From Mucidula mucida (lineage: Eukaryota > Basidiomycota > Agaricomycetes > Agaricales > Physalacriaceae), in NCBI GenBank assembly GCA_015501055.1, contig JADNYV010000018.1, forward strand, positions 248,001 to 312,000: 64,000 bases of DNA. The letters run 5' to 3'. Positions 12,212 through 23,981 of this stretch are shown piece by piece (position 1 is the first letter of the stretch; every line of letters starts with the position of its first letter). Made by a program: the position numbers and the translations under genes. The notes beneath the pieces are model-generated. The model did no database searches and was not told the origin of the DNA. It saw nothing but the letters and a program-made list of their open reading frames with translations.

Positions 12212-13470
12212 CTATGTATGTTTAGAGGCCTGCGAAAGTTGAATGTCCAGGAGAATGACTTGAAGAGAGGAAGACGTACTTTGCGTGACCATCCGCAACC
12301 TGTTTCGCTTTCGTAGACCAAGGAACGCACTCCAGATCACATCCTCAGAAACGTGAGGTTGAACGGCGATGATTGTGACCAGGATGTCGAGCTTGGATAA
12401 CACGGTATCTAGCTCGTGGCAGACATCATGGTCCAAGCCAATCATAGCGATCTCTAGGACAACCTCCTTCAACGATCTAGTGTCCGACGATTTGAAGACC
12501 TCAGCCCACCAGCTGATTATATCGGAATGATATGAAGGCAAATCGGACATGACGCGTGTGGTGAGGAAGACACGTTGAACCTTCGAGAGAGAAATCAAGT
12601 CGCTTTGCTCTTGTGGGAAGACGACAATTATTGCCTGCTGCATTCTTGATTTTCAAAAGAGAACTCACGTCGAATGTAACCTGGGCCATACGAGACCCTT
12701 TTGAGACTGGGAAGGCCCAGAAAATCGTGAATCGGAGCATTATTCCACCACCAAGAGGTGAAAATGGATATATCCTCTAGTTCAGAGATGCCTATAGGCG
12801 TGCGGGCTTGCTGTAAGGCCAGAAGCGTATCCGTAAGAACGGATGGTCCGAGAGTCAAAGATAGAGAATTGAGGTGGCATTGAGGAGGTATGACCTCGTC
12901 TACGCGTTCCTCGGGCAACTGAGCATGACACTCGATGGCAATCATCGTGAGGTGCTTCAAATTTGTGCCGCCACACAATGACGTTAGTGCTTCCGCCATG
13001 TCGACGGGAAACAGCAACGAGTTGACCTCCAACCTCATTGCCCGTGATGTGATGCATGTTAGGGCACGCCGGATATCCATCGGAATGTATCCCCAGTGCG
13101 CTCTTCCGCTTCCGCGAAGAGTTACGTCTCTAATATGAACAAGGGAAGAGAACACTTCCCCTGCGGTCCGGAGATCCTGAATAGTAAGAGAGGCCAATCC
13201 TCGCAGGTCGACAACAAGATCCTTGACCAAGAGGGATAGATCTGGCGAGGACTGGAGCAATGTGTGAAAATGAACGACTGTGTGTGTGATGATAGTGCCA
13301 GATCTGTCGAAAACAGGTTGCAGCATCACGCGGGAAAATATGCGAGGACGGGCAAAAGCGCGCCAAGTTCGATCCACCGCAGCGCAACATCGCAGAGATG
13401 ATATGTCTTGCGGGGTGTCCAGCCAGGAGAAGATCAAATCAACAATTTCGGGTGGAAAGTCGTTCTCCAT
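12212..13470 (-). CDS. F-box protein (agaric LRR-like type)
   Basis: Probable substrate adaptor of an SCF ubiquitin ligase. It starts MENDFPPEIVDLIFSWLDTP, a typical N-terminal F-box, followed by ISSLRCCAAVDRTWRAFARP and about 350 residues of leucine-rich, alternating sequence (SLVHIRDVTLRGSGRAHWGY; NLKHLTMIAIECHAQLPEE) like the degenerate LRR tails of expanded mushroom F-box families. One intron at 12610-12668 joins GYIR to QQSDLISLSKVQRVFL in frame, giving about 399 residues. The last residues are uncertain: a possible further donor at 12279 would shorten the tail. Target unknown. Confidence 0.78.
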
Positions 13471-13755
13471 TTCTATCGGCGTGTTAGTACCAGCGGAAAA
13501 GGAAAAGCTGTTGGCTTACTGTTGGTCAAGGTACAAAACTCGATGAGAGGAAGCTGCAAGGTAGGATCTGGGAAGCACACCAGTGTACGTAAAGGGTCCG
13601 CAGCCAGGCTGCATATCCCCACGAAGACTGAGCTCCCGGTAAAAGTCCCGTTAACAGTTAAGTATAATTTAGAAGATCGCATTCAACGAAGTCAATGAAA
13701 AGAGACTGTGCAAAGAAGGGAGACTGGGGACAGGTAGGAACACGCGGTCCGCTAG

Positions 13756-14001
13756 TTACGTCCACGCATTCAAAGGAGTGGCGTCAGTAAAAATGATAAA
13801 GATCTGGGTGTCTGTGGTCAACGGACGTCTCCAAACATTTGAATGCCCGAATGCGAGTAGCTCAAAGGAAAGGGATGAGGAAATCATCGACGGTGTAGTA
13901 GCAACATAGTGTGGGAAGTAGTCAAGAACAGGAACGGCTTGGGGACGGCTGTCAAGTTCGCGCCAAAGATGGACGATGGAGGAGTGATGTACTGACTCCA
14001 A
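13756..14001 (-). CDS. Unrecognised open reading frame, possible F-box/LRR-type remnant
   Basis: An 81-codon frame containing SIVHLWRELDSRPQAVPVLD and FELLAFGHSNVWRRPL has coding-like composition, but no start exon or domain was recognised. It lies between the F-box gene and FOL1 on the same strand. It could be the last exon of a decayed gene or a chance frame. Confidence 0.2.
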   Translation of the reverse strand: MESVHHSSIVHLWRELDSRPQAVPVLDYFPHYVATTPSMISSSLSFELLAFGHSNVWRRPLTTDTQIFIIFTDATPLNAWT

Positions 14002-14179
14002 GATCGTAGATTTTCGATTGATCAGGCAGAATCTCTAAAACATTCTGAACGCATGCTAGCTATCTTGATGCGTTGATTCACTTCAGTGTGAAAGGAAAGG
14101 GTATCATAGATATCGACAGCACAAGCGATGTTGCCAACATAGAACATTGTATTGTATGAGCAATGATAGCTTTTACCCT

Positions 14180-16910
14180 TTACCATATAAGATCAGCCAC
14201 GCGAAGAACATCAGCCATCTCTTGCACATCATGTACACGAACAACGGAGGCCCCCTGTTGCACTGCACACGCCACAGTTGCGGCAGTCGCTAACGTACGC
14301 TCTTTCGGCGACGTTGTCCTTCCGTCCTGGGCTAAAATGGTACCCAGAAACGACTTGCGCGACGAACCGATGAGACGAGGATATCCCGCCAAAGGGTTTG
14401 TTCTCCTCGCGGTATCTACGAGCACATGGTGAGCTTGAATGAACAGCATAACAAAGGTTACAGACCAGGCCCAATAAGCACATCCGCGGTGACAGACGCA
14501 GCCTCTCGCAAAACCTCAAGGTTTCCTTCGACTGTCTTACTGAACCCTACACCAGGATCGATCATAACCATCCACCGCCGAACACCACCAGGTCCCCGTA
14601 CGATCTCTTCGACCTTTCGGCCCAACTCCACCCGTACTCCTTCGACAACGGAATGATCTGCGCCAGCATATAAGTACTCGCTATAGTCTTTGTTCGAGCC
14701 AGCATCTCCCCTTGAATGCATAAGCACAACAGGAACAGCAAACTCCCTCGCCGTAGCCTTCATCCCCACTATATATTTCCTAGCGGCCTCCAATTCTTTA
14801 ATTTCGGTAGATGGGTAAGGGTAACACGTAGGGCCAGTAAACGAATACACATCGTTGATGATATTTGCGCCTGCGAGAATGGCAGCCCGAGCGACGTCCG
14901 GTCGGAAGGTATCCACGCTTATCGGGACCGATGCAATGCTTACATCCCCACGAATCCCAGAAACGACCGGAACGACACGATCGATTTCATCTTGAACCGA
15001 CACGAAAGCGGCGCCTGGACGCGTAGAGTATCCCCCAATGTCTAAGATGTCTGCACCATCTTGGACAGCGCTCTTGGCAAAGATCATTGCAGTTGGAAGG
15101 CTCTCATGATCAGAACCATCGGAGAATGAGTCGGGCGTCGTGTTCACGATTGCCATGAGACGTGTTTTTGCAACAAATCTGTTGCGGTGCCCATCGTTGC
15201 TCGAGATGGGGTGTATCCAGTGGCAGAGTGTGGATGGAACAGGTTGAATTGAAGGGAAACTGGGGACTTGATCTGACAATGGAAACTTGGGAACAGGCAT
15301 GACCTTGCGAAGGGAGGGATCAGCCGCCACTTTGCTGAGTAGCATGCTAATGGCCTGTCTCTTAACGGGATGAATGAAGTCGGGAATCATGCTTTCAATA
15401 AATATTTAATAAGATACCATTATCAAATGGAACACTCACTCATTCAGTGGCCGAAGGACAAATTCCCGCTCGCACATTCGGGGATGGGGTACAACAAGAT
15501 GTCCCTCAAGGTTTTCAAGACCCGCTCGTGCATCAAGTGCTCTTGTATCTATGACCGCGTTGTTGAAGAACACGATATCAAGATCCACTGCTCGAGGCCC
15601 GTTGCGTATCGATGGGACACGGCCAACGGTTGTTTCGATGCACTTCAACAGGCGGAGAAGTTGAAGAGGTGGAAGATCCGTTTCGATCTTTCATTTCATA
15701 AGGCCGCGCTTCCAAAGGAATGAATAAATACACACCATGCACGCGCCGTTGATGAAACTTGGTTGATCTTCGACGTACATGGGAGTACTTTCATACAGAA
15801 AACTGGTGTTGACAATGTCCACCTTGCCAGCAACATCTTTGAGTATTTCGTTTGGGACTTCAAGTAAACGAAGTGCGAATTCTATGTTATGAAAACTATC
15901 GCCGAGGTTGGATCCATAGGCAATGGCAGCCGTAGACACGTCATTCACGGCACCAGCCTGGATAAAAGAAGTCAAATGAGAATAGGACTTGATCATGAGG
16001 GAAAGGTACCTGCATTTTATCGTTGGTCGTGAAGTGCGTCGGATAGTCTGAGATTGTACGGGATATCTCGACTTCAGATGCAGAGGCGAAAACCAGAGCG
16101 AACGGCTTTGACACTTTGACCGAAACAGTCGGAAAAACCGCAGGAGATTGTCGATTTATTTCTTTCAGTGACTCCACGGCCGCGTACGATGCTAAGGCCT
16201 CCAACGTCAGATATTCAGTGTTGCCGACATTCTGTGCAGACGACATCAGCATTTGAACAAGAGAAAATAGAATGTCTAACCTCATACATCCTTCTAACCA
16301 CAGCCCGTGTATCTAGAGACTCCCCAGCCTCGAATAGCCCGACATGATCCTCGATGGAGAGGTGTACCCGAGCTACTTGCTTCTCAAGTCGTTCGCTCGC
16401 ATTAACACCAATGATAGCATGACAGTCAATATCTTCTAGGGTATGTCTGAAAGTGCCTAATTTCCATGTAGACTGATCCTGTCTTTGCGCACTGGACTCG
16501 AAGACAATGCGAGAGCAGTGGATAGGCGCTTTGATCTGGACGACGCTGATGAAGGCCTCATCAAAAAGGGAGGTAAAAGGAGCTTCGAGCAGGAGGCCAT
16601 CATATATGTGCCGCGATATGTGTTCCAGAGATGCAAATGCAGGAGCTCCAGATATTGGACTAAGTAAAGTGCGCAACGAAGACGCGATCGCTGAATAGTT
16701 TATTGAGCTATTCAGATCATCGTGGTCCGCGGAGTATTTTATGTCGGTGGGAATCGATACAGTGAGGGATATCGGTTGAAGGACGGGCTTGCCGGCTTCT
16801 TTGGATGGCCAACGAGCACCAGAATAGAGGAGGACGTCGACAGCCAGATCCTTGACGCGAATCCAATCTTTTCTACATGAGAACTCTGAGTAAATTACGA
16901 GGAAAGTCAT
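14180..16910 (-). CDS. FOL1: Trifunctional folate enzyme FOL1 (DHNA / HPPK / DHPS)
   Basis: Catalyses three consecutive steps of folate synthesis: dihydroneopterin aldolase, hydroxymethyl-dihydropterin pyrophosphokinase and dihydropteroate synthase. The start MTFLVIYSEFSCRKDWIRV is followed by two tandem FolB-type aldolase repeats (about residues 15-260), then HPPK (IAYGSNLGDSFHNIEFALRL; RNGPRAVDLDIVFFNN; VPHPRMCEREFVLRPLN), then DHPS (LMAIVNTTPDSFSDGSDHE; DGADILDIGGYSTRPGA; PISVDTF; MIDPGVGFSKT; RLIGSSRKSFLGTIL), ending RVADLIW at 14180. Introns fit at 16232-16280, near 15960-16010, 15680-15730, 15370-15440 and 14410-14465, all in frame. DHPS is the sulfonamide target and fungi lack an animal equivalent. 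It shares a 188-bp divergent promoter with SEC11. The frame is intact. Confidence 0.95.
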
Positions 16911-17098
16911 TCATCCACCAACCTGCTCATACTGATGTTTTTTTTCCAGAATCGGAGATGATGTAGGTTCGGAACAAGGCCGCTTACTGATTACATCAAG
17001 GACCGTAGCCAAACATCGCCACGACTTCGCGTCCACGTTGCCCCAACTTTACATCTCGACCACCACCGTTGCCGCCGCCGTTCTCGACGTCGCGTCAA
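16911..17098. promoter_or_regulatory. Shared divergent promoter FOL1 / SEC11
   Basis: Only 188 bp separate the two start codons, so both promoters and 5' leaders must lie here. It contains a T-rich tract (TTTTTTTT near 16937). No TATA box or named factor site can be assigned with confidence. Confidence 0.55.
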
Positions 17099-17862
17099 AT
17101 GTTTACCGAAGAACTCAAGGCCTTTCGCAGGCTTGGATTCCGCCACGTACGTCGTGTCAGGCAGCCGTGATCCTTGTACTAAACACGACCATAGGTGCTT
17201 CTACAATGCTTGAACTTCGCATCTGTAATAGCCTCTGGCCTTATGATTTGGAAGGGACTTGGACTATTAACAAATACAGAGTCGCCCATTGTTGTTGTCC
17301 TGAGGTGGGCTTTCCAAGTCGACGAGGGAGTTAGACTAATGACGAGAACAGTGGATCAATGGAACCGGCCTTTTACCGCGGAGACCTCTTGTTTTTGACG
17401 AATCCCGTCAATGAGAGGTACCATACTGGCGACATAACTGTATACAAGATTCCCGGGGCTGATATTCCTATCGTTCATCGAGTCCTCGAAACGCACGACT
17501 TTCCCCAAAAAGATTCCTTAAGGTGTGTTATGGCCTGATGTGCATGGAACGTCGTTGATTTGTTGCAAAGTGCCGTCGACCCGATATCACCCGTTAAGCA
17601 GTATCTACTGACCAAGGGAGACAATAACTATATCGACGACATTGACCTATATCAAGGCTTAGACTGGCTCGAAAGGAAACACATCGTCGGAAAGGTCCGC
17701 GGCTTCCTTCCATACATTGGATATGTTACAATTGCTATGGTCCGTCGCGTCTCTTGATTATTGGCCATAGCTCATCTTGACGCTTTCCAGAACGACTTCC
17801 CTCAATTGAAGTATGCATTGTTAGGTGGTCTTGGGTTATTAGCGCTCATTCAGCGGGAATGA
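17099..17862 (+). CDS. SEC11: Signal peptidase complex catalytic subunit SEC11
   Basis: ER membrane serine protease that removes signal peptides from secreted proteins. Five exons (17099-17146, 17195-17304, 17352-17522, 17571-17739, 17791-17862) join in frame to 189 residues, normal for fungal Sec11. An N-terminal membrane segment ([20 protein letters not shown]) precedes the catalytic motif [16 protein letters not shown], with nucleophile Ser about position 55, and the His motif [10 protein letters not shown]. Next come [35 protein letters not shown] and the C-terminal hydrophobic [14 protein letters not shown]. All family hallmarks are present. It is divergent from FOL1. Confidence 0.96.
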
Positions 17863-18246
17863 TTGTTTGTTAGTCTCTTGTTGCTCCGCTGAAGGCCTGT
17901 GTTAATCAATTCATCTCACAGGCAGATATCATTGTTTTTCGTGTAACAACAAATCGCCTCTTTTTTGGGTGCACTCTAAAGGCGCGGAGTTCTTTGAGCG
18001 ACCATTCCTCGCCACGCGCATCCAAGAGGTGCAACACCTTTCATAACGCTAGCGCCGGTTCCGTCATTGCCAGATCCATCTCAAAGACTGGTCTGACTGA
18101 CAGATGGAATCCTAGCTCTCATGTAACGGTGGCGCCTTGACGGAATTCGATATCAACCGAACAACAGGGAATATAGTATAGTATTCATGCCGTTCATGGA
18201 GACACAAGGAGGGGAATATCGATACAGGCCACTCAAGGCATTCATG
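17863..18246. other. Convergent intergenic region
   Basis: 3' flanks of SEC11 and of the small repeat protein gene. No gene or repeat recognised. Confidence 0.5.
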
Positions 18247-18992
18247 TCAGAAATCGCACAAAGCTGTTTCTGATTATAAGTCATATCAACGGAATCCAAG
18301 GAATACGCACCATCAAGACAGCAGAAACAGAGGATACCACTTAAGCATGCCATACAAGTACCGCCTCCGCTACCGCTCTTCTCTTGCTGTTGACTGTTCG
18401 TTCACAAATTCATTAACGACACACTTTCGGAGCACGGCGTAGCCAAAACCACGACTTACACCACGATGGTTTGCGGTTGACCTTGAGGTTGATACCCATA
18501 TTGCGCCTGGCCATAAGGAGAAGGCTGGCCGTACTGTCCTTGTCCTTGGTCATAACCTTGTGGTGGATAGTTCTTCTGCTCATAGCCGCCTGGCGGGCCG
18601 GGTGGCGGGGAAAAATACTGTCCATCGCCCTGGTACGATTGAGGGGGCTGCTATCAAAGGACTGTACTTGAATACTTTCTTGAACAGCAAGTAAGGAATA
18701 ACGAACTTGCGGGGGAGGGAAGTAACCGCCGTCGTGACCAGGGGGCGGGCCTGGATGTTAGTCGGTCAGGCGTCGGTACGCGTTTATCAGGTCATTCATA
18801 CCTTGAGGTGAAGGGTACTGCTCAGGGGGAGGTCCTACATGGATTTCGTCAATGATTACACGTCGAAGACCGGTTTCCTTTCACAAACCTTGAGGAGAAG
18901 GGTATTGACCGGGAGGAGGACCTAGCGAGAGGATGTCGGTACCCGAATCCAGCTGCATATTTATACTTACCTTGAGGAGGGGCATAAGACAT
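18247..18992 (-). CDS. Small PPPQ/PxQYPSPQ-repeat protein with Cys-rich tail (CYSTM-like)
   Basis: Seven tiny exons join in frame to about 142 residues. The N-terminal half repeats GPPPGQYPSPQ-type units, each repeat on its own exon with the same intron phase, followed by a Gln/Tyr/Pro-rich part (QGQYGQPSPYGQAQYGYQPQ). The C-terminus is Cys-rich and hydrophobic (CMACLSGILCFCC, then LDETALCDF), like CYSTM or XYPPX-repeat tail-anchored stress proteins. The last two introns (18394-18459 and 18270-18310) are inferred from consensus donors and from the fit of the Cys tail; without them the protein would stop after QPQTIVV. The exon-by-repeat structure suggests growth by exon duplication. Function unknown, perhaps a membrane-associated stress protein. 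Confidence 0.7.
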
Positions 18993-19287
18993 GGTGGATG
19001 GAAAGTAAGGACTAGGACCGGGTTTTGACTTGGCAAAGGATTGGCAAACCTCCCATGATGCGATAGGGATTTATAAATTGATGTTGCGTGGCCTCGAGGC
19101 GGGAAGGCTGTACAATCAGTAAGTACCCGCGTTACACACCCACCGCGGTAATTCCGCTATTGCTCTTCAATTTTGGCGAAATCCAACACTGGATTGTATT
19201 CTGATGAACACGAACAGCGGTAGTTACGCTTGAGTCAGAGCAGGTACCCAACCTGACCGATAAGGCCGATCAACAATCGATCACCAC
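18993..19287. other. Divergent promoter region, repeat protein / MYND protein 1
   Basis: About 300 bp with the likely promoter of the repeat protein (leftward). The first exon of MYND protein 1 may also lie here, but no in-frame ATG was found. Confidence 0.4.
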
Positions 19288-20807
19288 TTGGCTTTATACG
19301 GTCACAGCTCGTCCTCAAGCATACGCCGAATTTTCAGTGCCTGTGCTAGAAATGCCCGCCGTTCCGAAATCGCGTCGATTGCAGCACCTCTTTCGTCGAT
19401 AACTGATCCCGAAGAATATAGCATTGCCTTCTTCCAGTGGTCCGTCGAAGCCCAGACGCGCCGAAGCATTGTGCTCAGTGTCTCCTCGGTTGTGCTTCAG
19501 GCATAACCCTTGGTCTGAAGAACACGCCCTTTGACGGCGAATCTCTGTCTCCCAAGCTGCTTGCGACGCAATACGACTTTTGTTCGTCCGCTATTTCGTT
19601 TTTGACGAAGGCACGCACAACAAAGCAACTCTCCGACCTCCTTCGCAGTCTATTGAGTTGCTCTTGCGACTTCTCCATCGCTAAGGTCGATATGTTTCAT
19701 CACCATGGAGGGCATGTCCATAAAGATCATAATCCATTCTATACCGGCCAATCTCACCCCTCGTCTACGCTGGTGCAGCTTCTTTTCGAGCGCCTAAATG
19801 GTGTTTTGGCGACCAGTAGTCAATCCAAGATCTCCAAGGGCCATAATCGCAAGCGCTGGCCGCGCGATGTCTCCGATATCATCGTCTTCTCTCCTGAGAT
19901 CCTCATCGAGTCCATAAAGAACTGGAACATGATCCTCCCAACTCCCATCGCTATCGGTTTCCTGTCCCATGCCATATTACACTGCGGCAGAATCCTTATC
20001 ACTGCTCTCCTCCGCTCTGCAGATTTTCTCAAGTACTTCGCTTCCGCGGGTCACTCCCTTTGTAAACGCATCCGCGCCCGCCAGCTCGACGTCGCCAAAG
20101 AACATCCTCTGTCGCAAGTCGGACACTTTTTACGTGCTGTCATCGCGACTTGCCCTTCAAAGGATATGATAGGCACTTGGGCGCGCGTCACTGACCAGCA
20201 GAAAGATATCCTTGGCGCGCTGCTTCCTATGATCAAGATCCTCCGAAACCCCACTCTATGCCGACCGTCCGCATTTGGCGGGGAGTTCTACCTCAAGAAC
20301 ACTATCGAAATGTATATATACTTTGGCATTTTCGTCACGAATCAGATGCAACATATTCCAGACGATCTCGAGCCGGACATGTGGGTGGATCCTTGGGACG
20401 AGGGCGACCTTGACGAGAGGCTGGAAATCTCGTTGGATGAAATCAAGTACCGCATGCGCGACACGATGTGCTACATTCCGGGGTGTAACAAGACGTTCCA
20501 GGAGGTTGGAAACGCTTTCAAGAGGTGCAGTGCGTGCCATGTCATTGGTTACTGCAGTGTGGAGTGTCAGAAGCTGGACTGGAAGGACAGCGAGTTCCCG
20601 CACAAGATTGTTTGCTCGCACATTCAACGCTTTTTGGAGACGGGGAACGTCGATGTGTCGAAGGACCACGGTCAGACTGCGGATTGGGCGTTGTTGTGGA
20701 AAAACGTTCACAGGAGCGACCTTGTGAAGGACGAGACTCTGGTTAACACTTTAGGTGCATGGGGTGTAAGGGGGGCCAGGAGGAGAGCTCGAGAGATCGA
20801 ATTGTAA
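19288..20807 (+). CDS. MYND-type zinc-finger protein 1 (5' end unresolved)
   Basis: The C-terminal MYND finger (CNKTFQEVGNAFKRCSACHV...YCSVECQKLDWK, about 20460-20630) is a protein-interaction zinc domain. It follows a long helical region typical of agaric MYND families. The body from 19437 on is one open frame without introns. By alignment with the paralogue at 28676-30244 (CAQCLLGCASG versus CALCILGCLAG) the homologous N-terminal part continues upstream in another frame (TDPEEYSIAFFQWSVEA), so one base appears missing near 19450. No ATG lies in the upstream frame before a stop, so an upstream exon or a 5' truncation is likely. Ends REIEL, stop at 20805-20807. Partner unknown. Confidence 0.75.
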
Positions 20808-21001
20808 TCATAATTGTCCACATTTTCTGACTTGGCTTTCGTAGTGCTACTGTATCCCTGCTTTGTTTTATTTTCAGTCCACGCGAAAATAGTAATTGTC
20901 CTCCACGAGTGACTCATGTCGAGAAGTTGAACGTTTCCTTGAATAAACTATGGGTAATACAGGTATACAAACTAAAGTCCACGACTACCAACTAATACAC
21001 G
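20808..21001. other. Short convergent spacer
   Basis: 194 bp of AT-rich 3' flank between MYND protein 1 and the protoglobin gene, which converge. Confidence 0.5.
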
Positions 21002-22006
21002 CTACTCAGCTGGGACTATGTAATGTCTAGCGAATAGATCATTTTGCATCCATATCACCTGCACGAGTTGTATAAGTATTGATGATATCTTGGCGCGGTG
21101 AAGAATTACCTTGTTAACGGCAGCAACGGCGTCCATCTTGTCTTGCATACTGAACTTCTCATCCTCTAATGAAAGTATAGACGTCTGCAGGACAGTCAGA
21201 ACCCATCCTAGAGTCAGAGCACAGTCCCGATCTGTAATGTATGCTTCAGACGGTGATTGATTGAAATGAATTCGACGTACAAGGAACAACTAAAGGGTCT
21301 ACATGTGCACGGTGCTTGAAGGGCTTCGCACCGGTGTGCATTATTCCGACTTTATCGAGATATTGGAATGTTTTGATCGACGTATAGTCGGCAGTCAGAA
21401 CGCGGCGGCACCATGCCTTCATGAAGATCTGCGGCACGCTGAGCTGAGTGCGGAAAGGCGACGACAGGGCACGTACTTTGCGGTATACAAGTTGCGGGCT
21501 TTCGAGACCGAGATCTTCTATTCTAGTGGGCAGGTCTCCATCGAATCCGTCATTCCTCTGCATGAATATCTGTTGCATTGCCTCAGCACTAGATCCCACT
21601 GGAAGGCTGGATAACATACCTGTTTCGTCACGTCAAATTCGAACAGCTTGGAATACAGTCTGTCCACAGTGGGAGGTATTGTGTCATATATCAATGGCCC
21701 GACTTTGTTGAGAATGTCCTGATCGTGGCGGCGGAAGCCCATGAAGTCCTTCAGGTAGGTCATACGAGTCTGCATCGACTTCCTCAAGTCCTCCGGGTCG
21801 ACTTCCTGCATGTCAGGGTCCCCTTTAGGCAGCTCGGATAGGCCAGACACGGGGCACACGCCAGGCGCACCATCCGTTGCGACCGCACCAGAAACTGGGC
21901 ATGTTGCAGGTTCGCTTGGATGGGGAGTAGCCTGCCCGTCCTCCGGTATAGATGGAGGAGAAGATATGGATAGGTTGTTGAGCTTGAGGGTGTCTACAGC
22001 GGCCAT
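21002..22006 (-). CDS. Protoglobin-domain protein with two CPVSG motifs
   Basis: A single-domain haem globin of the protoglobin / globin-coupled-sensor type. The roughly 70-residue N-terminal extension is Pro/Ser-rich and carries CPVSG twice (CPVSGAVATDGAPGVCPVSG). The globin part begins MQTRMTYLKDFMGFRRHDQD and continues through DRLYSKLFEFDVTKQIFMQR, DFDG-like turn, RRVLTADYTSIKTFQYLDKV and GIMHTGAKPFKHRAHVDPLV (probable haem-contact His), then RDCALTLGWVLTVLQ and IWMQNDLFARHYIVPAE. Four short introns join in frame (donors near 21618, 21480, 21280 and 21110). No sensor output domain is attached, so oxygen/NO binding or haem chemistry is more likely than signalling. CP dipeptides can act as haem-regulatory motifs in other proteins; here that is inference. 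Confidence 0.88.
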
Positions 22007-22541
22007 TTGAAGTCGGTGATTGGATGGTAACGATTCCTGGCGTTGCTGCTTCAGTCTTTATACGCGGTCTGGCCAACTACCTGACGGTTTCCGCCGCATA
22101 TTGACCAATAGCATATGGCCAATTGTAACGTCCCGTCGTTGACCGTCTAGACCAAGGCAACATGTCATGACGGAACGGGAGGAAGTCGAGGCACATTCCA
22201 GGCGGCCTGGATTGGTCGATCGGTGATTCAACCTTAGTGTACCTCAGCCTCCAATCAGCCTTTATCGGAGTCTTGTCGTTAAGTATACTTATTGAGCTTG
22301 TAGAAGATGATGATCTATGGCAGCTTGAGCTTAACCTCGCCGTTGGATGTCCTCTACGTCGAGACTTGAACGGTGATGTCCATGAGTTGACGGAATGTCA
22401 AATATAACGTTTGGTAATAGTATCGCGATTCGCTGTACATAACAAAGTCTTTGTATATCTGAGCCGTCAACGTCGCTACAAAAAAACCCCTGGTGAAAAT
22501 AGAAAGCATTGGAACACACGAAAACGTTGGGAGATATGTTA
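22007..22541. other. Upstream region of the protoglobin gene
   Basis: 535 bp between the protoglobin start and the 3' end of the next minus-strand gene. It holds the promoter of the former and the 3' UTR of the latter. No further gene recognised. Confidence 0.5.
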
Positions 22542-23424
22542 TTAGTAGAAGAAAAGGCACAGCGCGGTGCTGAATACGGCACCAACCCATACTTGAGGCT
22601 GACTGTTAGCGACGCCGTTACTGTCCCTCGAGCTGCTACTGGAGGCAGTCGACGTTGAAGTCGACGTCTTGGTAGTAGAAGTATGCCTTGTAGTCGTTGA
22701 CGTTGCAACCTCTGATGTTGAGGTAGAGTCAGCGATGAGTGCCTCCATAGTCGAGTTGAAGGTTCCGGTCATACTGTCCATCCTGTAAAGACTAGTGATG
22801 AGACAGGAGCAGACGGCGCAACCAATGATGACCTTACGTGTATTTAGCAGAGAAGGATTGCATCGCATAGCGGTTGTTATCAGAGTCGGTGAGGTTGTTA
22901 GAGTCAACACGAATGAAGCTGAGAGATAATGAGATGATCGCAAGGAGCGAAAAGAACCAGCGTACTAGCCATCACTGTCTCCGCCAATGCTAGCGTCGAC
23001 CGTAAACTCGAACATTGACAGCGTAGAGACGTCGATGTCGGTACCAATGATCTGAAGGATAACCTATATGAAGAAAACATACGTTAGCAACTGAAAAGTC
23101 GGAAACAACTCCTTGGAAGAGCTCGCATAGATTGCAATATAACAACAATCAACGACAGAAACGTACCTGCTCGGAGGTTCCGCCAACCGCAATAGAGAAC
23201 TGCGCAGCACCAAAGTCAGAAAGGGCGTAGGTGCCCGCACCATCGTCCTCCCAAGTGACATTGTATGGCGAACCTCCCGACATGGAAGACCCACTGACGG
23301 GGAAGGTTATCTATAAGTGCAAGCTAAGCAAAGTGATGGAGTAGCAAGAACAGAGTGAACACACATATACGTCCGCCACAGCGGTAGACACAATGGTCAG
23401 TAATGAGAGCAGTTGACGCAGCAT
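22542..23424 (-). CDS. Secreted Ser/Thr-rich GPI-type protein (Kre9/Knh1-like N-domain), copy 1
   Basis: Begins MLRQLLSLLTIVSTAVADVY, a signal peptide, then a Kre9/Knh-type beta-domain: ITFPVSGSSMSGGSPYNVTW, GTYALSDFGAAQFSIAVGG, IRVDSNNLTDSDNN and RYAMQSFSAKYT. A Ser/Thr stalk (TSTSTASSSSSR) follows and the chain ends in a hydrophobic segment VWVGAVFSTALCLFFY, the pattern of a GPI-attachment signal. Introns in the N-terminal half are inferred from frame (for example after VADVY near 23365). Proteins of this group sit at the membrane or cell wall and are linked to wall glucan. It is homologous to the genes at 52744-53616 and 41919-42864. Confidence 0.83.
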
Positions 23425-23981
23425 TTGTTGATATTATTCGTCGATGAAAAAGAGTGGTAGCTTCAAGAGAGTGAGTGATCCAAGGAGGAGGTTCGCGATG
23501 CCGAGAAAAATGAGTTACGAGCAGAGAGAATGAGGCCTTTTTAGCTGTTCCTAGTACGCAGTCACCAGTCAGACCGCTTGAAATGTTCTCGCTGTAGACT
23601 TAGATCCATAGAGTAGTGCGGACAGGCTGCGGAGGCATTTGCAATAAAGGCGTCGTTTATTTACTGGTCCGCAGAAGTACAAGTCAAGTGTTTTCAGATC
23701 CGGTACTGAGATATACTTTCCATGGATATCGCAGATGAATAAGGGCGGGAGCATTCGAATTTTGGAATGGTCAAGTTCAGGTTGTCAACAAGTTCTGGCT
23801 CGGGCCGCAAAGAGGCCGATCGATCGCGCCCCTGCACGTGGATTGATCAGAAATATGCCGCCGACACGCACTCTCACGCACTTGTTGAGGCTCGTCAATT
23901 CCCAATCAGTCCCGCTAGCCAATATCTGTCCTCTGCGACGCTTCGAAAATGTCGTGGAATCCCACAGAGCTTAGCGACCGG
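23425..23981. other. Intergenic region with possible LRR remnant
   Basis: Promoter of GPI-type gene copy 1, plus a 61-codon minus-strand frame at 23569-23754 (DLKTLDLYFCGPVNKRRLYC) that resembles an LRR end of an F-box protein but has no partner exon. Treated as possible decayed sequence. Confidence 0.35.
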
